Assembly: GCA_002310035.1 (NCBI GenBank)
Contig: DBYC01000060.1
Location: 1-9,021 of the forward strand
Source of the DNA: a bacterium UBP6_UBA1196
Lineage (GTDB): Bacteria > UBP6 > UBA1177
Reading direction: 5' to 3'
Length of the DNA: 9,021 bases
Shown here piece after piece: positions 7,058 through 9,021 of this stretch (position 1 is its first letter; each line of letters opens with the position of its first letter). The position numbers and the translations under genes were made by a program. The notes under the pieces were generated by a model. The model was not told the DNA's origin. It did no database searches and worked only from the letters and a program-made list of their open reading frames with translations.

Positions 7058-7546
7058 CTACACCTCTTTTGCTAAATCATTTATTTTATTGTCTTTTACT
7101 TCGACTTCGTCTTTCATTTTCATTTTGTATTCCTTTAATTTTCCGGCAAGCTCTGCATCGTTCAAAGCCAGGATCTGAACTGCAAAAAGGCCTGCGTTTT
7201 TCGCACCGTCGATCGCCATCGTCGCAACCGGAACGCCGGACGGCATCTGGACTGTTGCATAAAGTGCGTCAAGGCCGTGAAGTGCGCCAGAATCCAAAGG
7301 AACGGCGATTACAGGTTTTGTCGTGTGAGCCGCGATTACTCCGGCAAGATGTGCTGCTGCGCCGGCACCTGCGATAAAGCAGTCACCTTCAAAATTTTCT
7401 ACCAGTGCGACCGTTTTTTCGGGTGTTCTGTGCGCCGAACTTACATGAATTTCGAAATCAACGCCGAATTCCTTGAGAACAACGACAGCTTTCTGCATGA
7501 CTTTCCAATCGGAATCGCTGCCCATGATAATCATAATTTTTTTCAT
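7058..7546 (-). CDS. purE: N5-carboxyaminoimidazole ribonucleotide mutase (class I PurE)
   Basis: This 162-residue protein (E. coli 169) converts N5-CAIR to CAIR in purine synthesis. Motifs in order: MGSDSDW (8-14) for phosphate binding, SAHRTP (37-42) with the catalytic His, AGAGAAAHLAGVIA (59-72), LDALYATVQMPSGVPVAT (92-109) and NAGLFAVQIL (117-126). The AAHLAGV and QMPSGVPVAT forms fit the bacterial class I enzyme, not the animal-type AIR carboxylase. The C-terminal 25 residues are Lys-rich and poorly conserved. The ATG is preceded by AGAGG four bases away. It is the first gene of the leftward operon, with a strong promoter about 50 bp upstream. Class I PurE normally works with PurK, which is not adjacent. 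The leader is too short for a purine riboswitch. Confidence 0.95.
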   Translation of the reverse strand: MKKIMIIMGSDSDWKVMQKAVVVLKEFGVDFEIHVSSAHRTPEKTVALVENFEGDCFIAGAGAAAHLAGVIAAHTTKPVIAVPLDSGALHGLDALYATVQMPSGVPVATMAIDGAKNAGLFAVQILALNDAELAGKLKEYKMKMKDEVEVKDNKINDLAKEV

Positions 7547-7594
7547 TTTTCCTCTTTATTTTCGAATAAAATCATTCTCCCAAAAAAGCAGAAT

Positions 7595-7622
7595 ATTATA
7601 CTCTTTTTTCGGAAAAAGTCAA
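7595..7622 (-). promoter_or_regulatory. Strong sigma70-like promoter of the purE operon
   Basis: On the minus strand TTGACT (7617-7622) and a perfect TATAAT (7595-7600) are 16 bp apart. Transcription would start near 7588, giving a leader of about 40 nt. No operator is recognised. It probably drives purE, tsaC, trmN6 and the genes beyond. Confidence 0.75.
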
Positions 7623-7630
7623 AATTTGAT

Positions 7631-7709
7631 GTTATTGCGCCGGTTTCGCGCCGTCGAAATAACGATATTTCGATATTTCGATATAACGAACCTGATCGCG
7701 GCGCTTAAC
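7631..7709 (-). terminator. Long imperfect inverted repeat after the epimerase gene, possible terminator
   Basis: The ends GTTA (7631-7634) and TAAC (7706-7709), and inside them GCGCCG (7637-7642, with a second copy at 7648-7653) and CGGCGC (7699-7704), can pair. Nested within is a perfect 8-bp hairpin, TCGAAATA/TATTTCGA with a 4-nt loop (7654-7673), continued by a short tandem repeat of CGATATTT. It begins directly after the epimerase stop and ends before the purE promoter. The T-run that follows is broken (ATCAAATTTT), so it is not a textbook rho-independent terminator; an interspersed palindromic element is an alternative. Confidence 0.4.
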
Positions 7710-7712
7710 GGA

Positions 7713-8714
7713 TTATTTTTTGCCTTCGGTGTACTCAACCATCCAGTTGTAGTGGTCGCGGAATATTTCCTCGACATTGCGGAACTTCATTCCGAGTTCT
7801 TTCTGAGCCTTTTCGGAAGAAGCGTGGAGATCGCTTTTCAGAATTCTTGCGCTGCCGCGGGTGATGACAGGTTCAACGCTCTTGAAAAAGCGGTAGAAAC
7901 AGTTTTCAGCAAGAAATCCCGCAGTGTACATGAGCCAGTAGGGAAGCGAAACACTCGGGCGTTTTCTGCCGGAAAGTTTTTCAAGGATCCCCATCATCTC
8001 GTCGTTTGTCGTGTGACCGCCGGTAAGAAGATAAAATTCGCCGGTTTTTCCTTTTTCGCCGGCAAGAATTATCGCTTCGACGACATCGCGGACATCGACC
8101 CAGTCAAATCCGCCGTAAGCGGGATAAGCTGGAAGTTTGCCTTTGCGGAAATTCATTTCCATCGTTCCCATCTGCGACGGACGGAAATCGTTCGGTCCAA
8201 GAATTCCGACCGGACATACTGTTACAGCATCTATTTTGCCCTCCTTGACCGCTTTCTGGACAAGAAGCGAACCTTCTGCTTTAGTGATCCCGTATTCAAG
8301 CATAGCTCTGTCGGGGTTGAAACCCATTTCTTCGGTCGCGACGACGCCTTCGCCCGGATCGCCAAGCGCTTCGATGGAACTTACATGAACGAGCCTTTTG
8401 ACATTGTTTGCGATGCATGCGTCGATCACATTCTGCACGCCGTCGACATTGACAGTTTTGATTTTGTCGTAAACACCGCATTTTATTGAGATTGCTGCGG
8501 CGCAGTTGTAAACAAGGTCCGCTCCTTCGAAAGCTTTTTTCAGCGATTCGAGATCCCGCGTGTCGCCTTTGACCTGCTCGAAATCAAGCCCTTCGAGAGC
8601 TTTCCAGACCGTGGTTGCTTCGTGAACGAGGATCCTCGGTCTGATGCCGCGTTTATTGAGTTCGCGAACCAGATTGTTGCCTACATGACCGCTTGCGCCA
8701 GTGATAACTATCAT
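7713..8714 (-). CDS. NAD(P)-dependent epimerase/reductase, extended SDR family
   Basis: A 333-residue Rossmann-fold protein. TGASGHVGNN (5-14) is the GxxGxxG dinucleotide site, KGDTRD (49-54) the segment after the third strand, VHVSSIEALGDPG (109-121) holds the Ser of the active site, and Y141-x3-K145 (YGITK) is the catalytic pair. PVGILGPND (168-176) and GGFDWVDVRDVVEAI (201-215) are typical of the dihydroflavonol-reductase-like branch, which includes HpnA-type sugar epimerases. Substrate cannot be told. Cofactor preference is also open: relatives often have Arg where this protein has His (ILVHEATT, 28-35). The frame stays open to 8747, but the Rossmann strand starts at MIVITGASG, and GGAGG (8720-8724) lies five bases before ATG 8714, so that start is chosen. 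It appears to be monocistronic. Confidence 0.88.
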   Translation of the reverse strand: MIVITGASGHVGNNLVRELNKRGIRPRILVHEATTVWKALEGLDFEQVKGDTRDLESLKKAFEGADLVYNCAAAISIKCGVYDKIKTVNVDGVQNVIDACIANNVKRLVHVSSIEALGDPGEGVVATEEMGFNPDRAMLEYGITKAEGSLLVQKAVKEGKIDAVTVCPVGILGPNDFRPSQMGTMEMNFRKGKLPAYPAYGGFDWVDVRDVVEAIILAGEKGKTGEFYLLTGGHTTNDEMMGILEKLSGRKRPSVSLPYWLMYTAGFLAENCFYRFFKSVEPVITRGSARILKSDLHASSEKAQKELGMKFRNVEEIFRDHYNWMVEYTEGKK

Positions 8715-8731
8715 TTTTTCCTCCAATGATA
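8709..8731 (-). promoter_or_regulatory. Shine-Dalgarno sequence of the epimerase gene within a small inverted repeat
   Basis: On the minus strand TATCATT and AATGATA flank the 9-nt GGAGGAAAA. A folded leader would keep the Shine-Dalgarno sequence in the loop and the start ATG in the stem. The stem is nearly all A-T and so weak. The site fixes the start of the gene at 8714. Confidence 0.45.
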
Positions 8732-8747
8732 AAAAAACAAACAGCAA

Positions 8748-8775
8748 AATATAACGATTATTTGATGTTTTTCAA
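8748..8775 (-). promoter_or_regulatory. Sigma70-like promoter of the epimerase gene
   Basis: On the minus strand TTGAAA (8770-8775) and TATATT (8748-8753) are 16 bp apart. Transcription would start near 8741, about 27 nt before the start codon. The longer frame opening at 8747 would begin upstream of this transcription start, which further supports the start at 8714. Confidence 0.55.
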
Positions 8776-8785
8776 TGAAGCAGGT
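8771..8785 (+). repeat. Short direct repeat, copy 1
   Basis: TTCAATGAAGCAGGT matches 8909-8923 at 14 of 15 bases, and similarity continues with one gap through CAAA. This copy overlaps the -35 element of the epimerase promoter. Confidence 0.5.
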
Positions 8786-8806
8786 TACAAAAGCGGCTGT
8801 TTTTCT

Positions 8807-8856
8807 TTGTTTTTATTAAAAAGAAATGGTTTTTATCGAAAATATTGGTTTTTTAT
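8807..8856. repeat. Three T-rich repeats in a 20-bp period
   Basis: T(T/G)GTTTTTAT occurs at 8807-8816 and 8827-8836, and with one extra T at 8846-8856. The terminal AT falls at 8815, 8835 and 8855, exactly 20 bp apart, that is about two helical turns. It lies in the divergent intergenic region (8715-8929), between the epimerase promoter and the ybaK-type gene. It could bend the DNA or bind a regulator; I see no other gene in this stretch and no convincing promoter for the plus-strand gene. Confidence 0.5.
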
Positions 8857-8908
8857 TGGAAATCGGTCAAAATCTGACGAAAACCCGTTAGTTCGGGAAA
8901 AAACGAGA

Positions 8909-8923
8909 TTCAATGAGGCAGGT
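8909..8923 (+). repeat. Short direct repeat, copy 2
   Basis: TTCAATGAGGCAGGT, the partner of 8771-8785. This copy contains the AGGT (8920-8923) that serves as the ribosome binding site of the ybaK-type gene. Confidence 0.5.
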
Positions 8924-8929
8924 CATCAA

Positions 8930-9021
8930 ATGAAAAAGCCCGAAAAAACCAATGTTATGCGTGTTCTGGAGAGCAAAAAAATCTCCTACACCGCGCATGA
9001 ATACGAGCCTGACGCCACTTT
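8930..9021 (+). CDS. ybaK: Cys-tRNA(Pro) deacylase, YbaK/EbsC family (3' truncated by window end)
   Basis: Thirty codons are visible: MKKPEKTNVMRVLESKKISY, then TAHEYEPDAT. The pattern K-T-N-x-M-R-x-L-(x)n-I-x-Y-x-x-H-x-Y is the typical start of YbaK-type proteins, which hydrolyse Cys wrongly attached to tRNA(Pro), or in relatives other mischarged tRNAs. The start is set by AGGT at 8920-8923, six bases before the ATG. The catalytic region lies beyond the window, so the assignment rests on the N-terminus alone. It is divergent from the epimerase gene. Confidence 0.75.
   Translation, partial: MKKPEKTNVMRVLESKKISYTAHEYEPDAT

Noticed and set aside
7473..8489. A 338-codon open frame on the plus strand opposite purE and the epimerase gene
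   Set aside because: It crosses two confidently recognised minus-strand genes and a promoter region, has no family motif, and its long openness follows from the TCG/TTC-rich complement of the real codons.
8715..8747. Eleven extra N-terminal codons for the epimerase (start at 8747)
   Set aside because: The extension would lie ahead of the perfect Shine-Dalgarno sequence and upstream of the likely transcription start, and it precedes the first Rossmann strand, which normally opens the protein.
8845..8873. TTGGTT and CAAAAT, 17 bp apart, as a promoter for the ybaK-type gene
   Set aside because: Only 3 and 4 of 6 bases fit the consensus, too weak in such an AT-rich region.
8884..8897. CCCG-TTAGTT-CGGG hairpin upstream of ybaK as a terminator or attenuator
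   Set aside because: The stem is 4 bp only; on the plus strand it is followed by A's, and on the minus strand no gene ends near it.

Overview
The window looks like a chromosomal stretch of a diderm (Gram-negative-type) bacterium. The evidence is a secreted protein ending in an Omp85-type outer-membrane barrel, together with ordinary bacterial housekeeping genes (purE, tsaC/sua5, a trmN6-type methyltransferase, holA). Composition is AT-leaning, with many GAAAA/TTTTC words. I cannot name the phylum from this sequence. There is no tRNA, rRNA, CRISPR array, insertion sequence or phage gene.

Left part, plus strand: the window opens inside the 3' end of a DUF4143-type ATPase gene (1-234). A 95-bp gap carrying a good sigma70-like promoter leads to a 935-residue exported protein (330-3137). 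It combines a zinc-metallopeptidase domain (HEYTH plus a downstream Glu), a beta-propeller-like middle and an Omp85-like barrel. This is the most unusual gene of the window. It resembles in layout, but not in its enzyme domain, the type Vd patatin-barrel secreted proteins.

Middle, minus strand: six genes run leftward from a strong promoter at 7595-7622: purE, tsaC, a trmN6-like methyltransferase, a YkvA/DUF1232 protein, holA and a beta-lactamase-fold serine hydrolase. Gaps are 1 to 24 bp except for one of 67 bp before the DUF1232 gene, which holds a weaker promoter candidate and a two-codon upstream ORF. The operon joins purine synthesis, two tRNA A37 modification steps and the replisome clamp loader. 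Its last stop codon lies 1 bp from the stop codon of the convergent metallopeptidase gene.

Right part: an intergenic stretch with a long imperfect inverted repeat separates purE from a minus-strand NAD(P)-dependent epimerase/reductase of the extended SDR family (7713-8714). Its start should be placed at 8714, behind a perfect Shine-Dalgarno sequence. A 215-bp divergent intergenic region follows, with a promoter for the epimerase, three T-rich repeats in a 20-bp period and a short direct repeat. The window ends in the first 30 codons of a plus-strand ybaK-type Cys-tRNA(Pro) deacylase gene.

All functions are inferred from recognised motifs and family resemblance; no database search was run.
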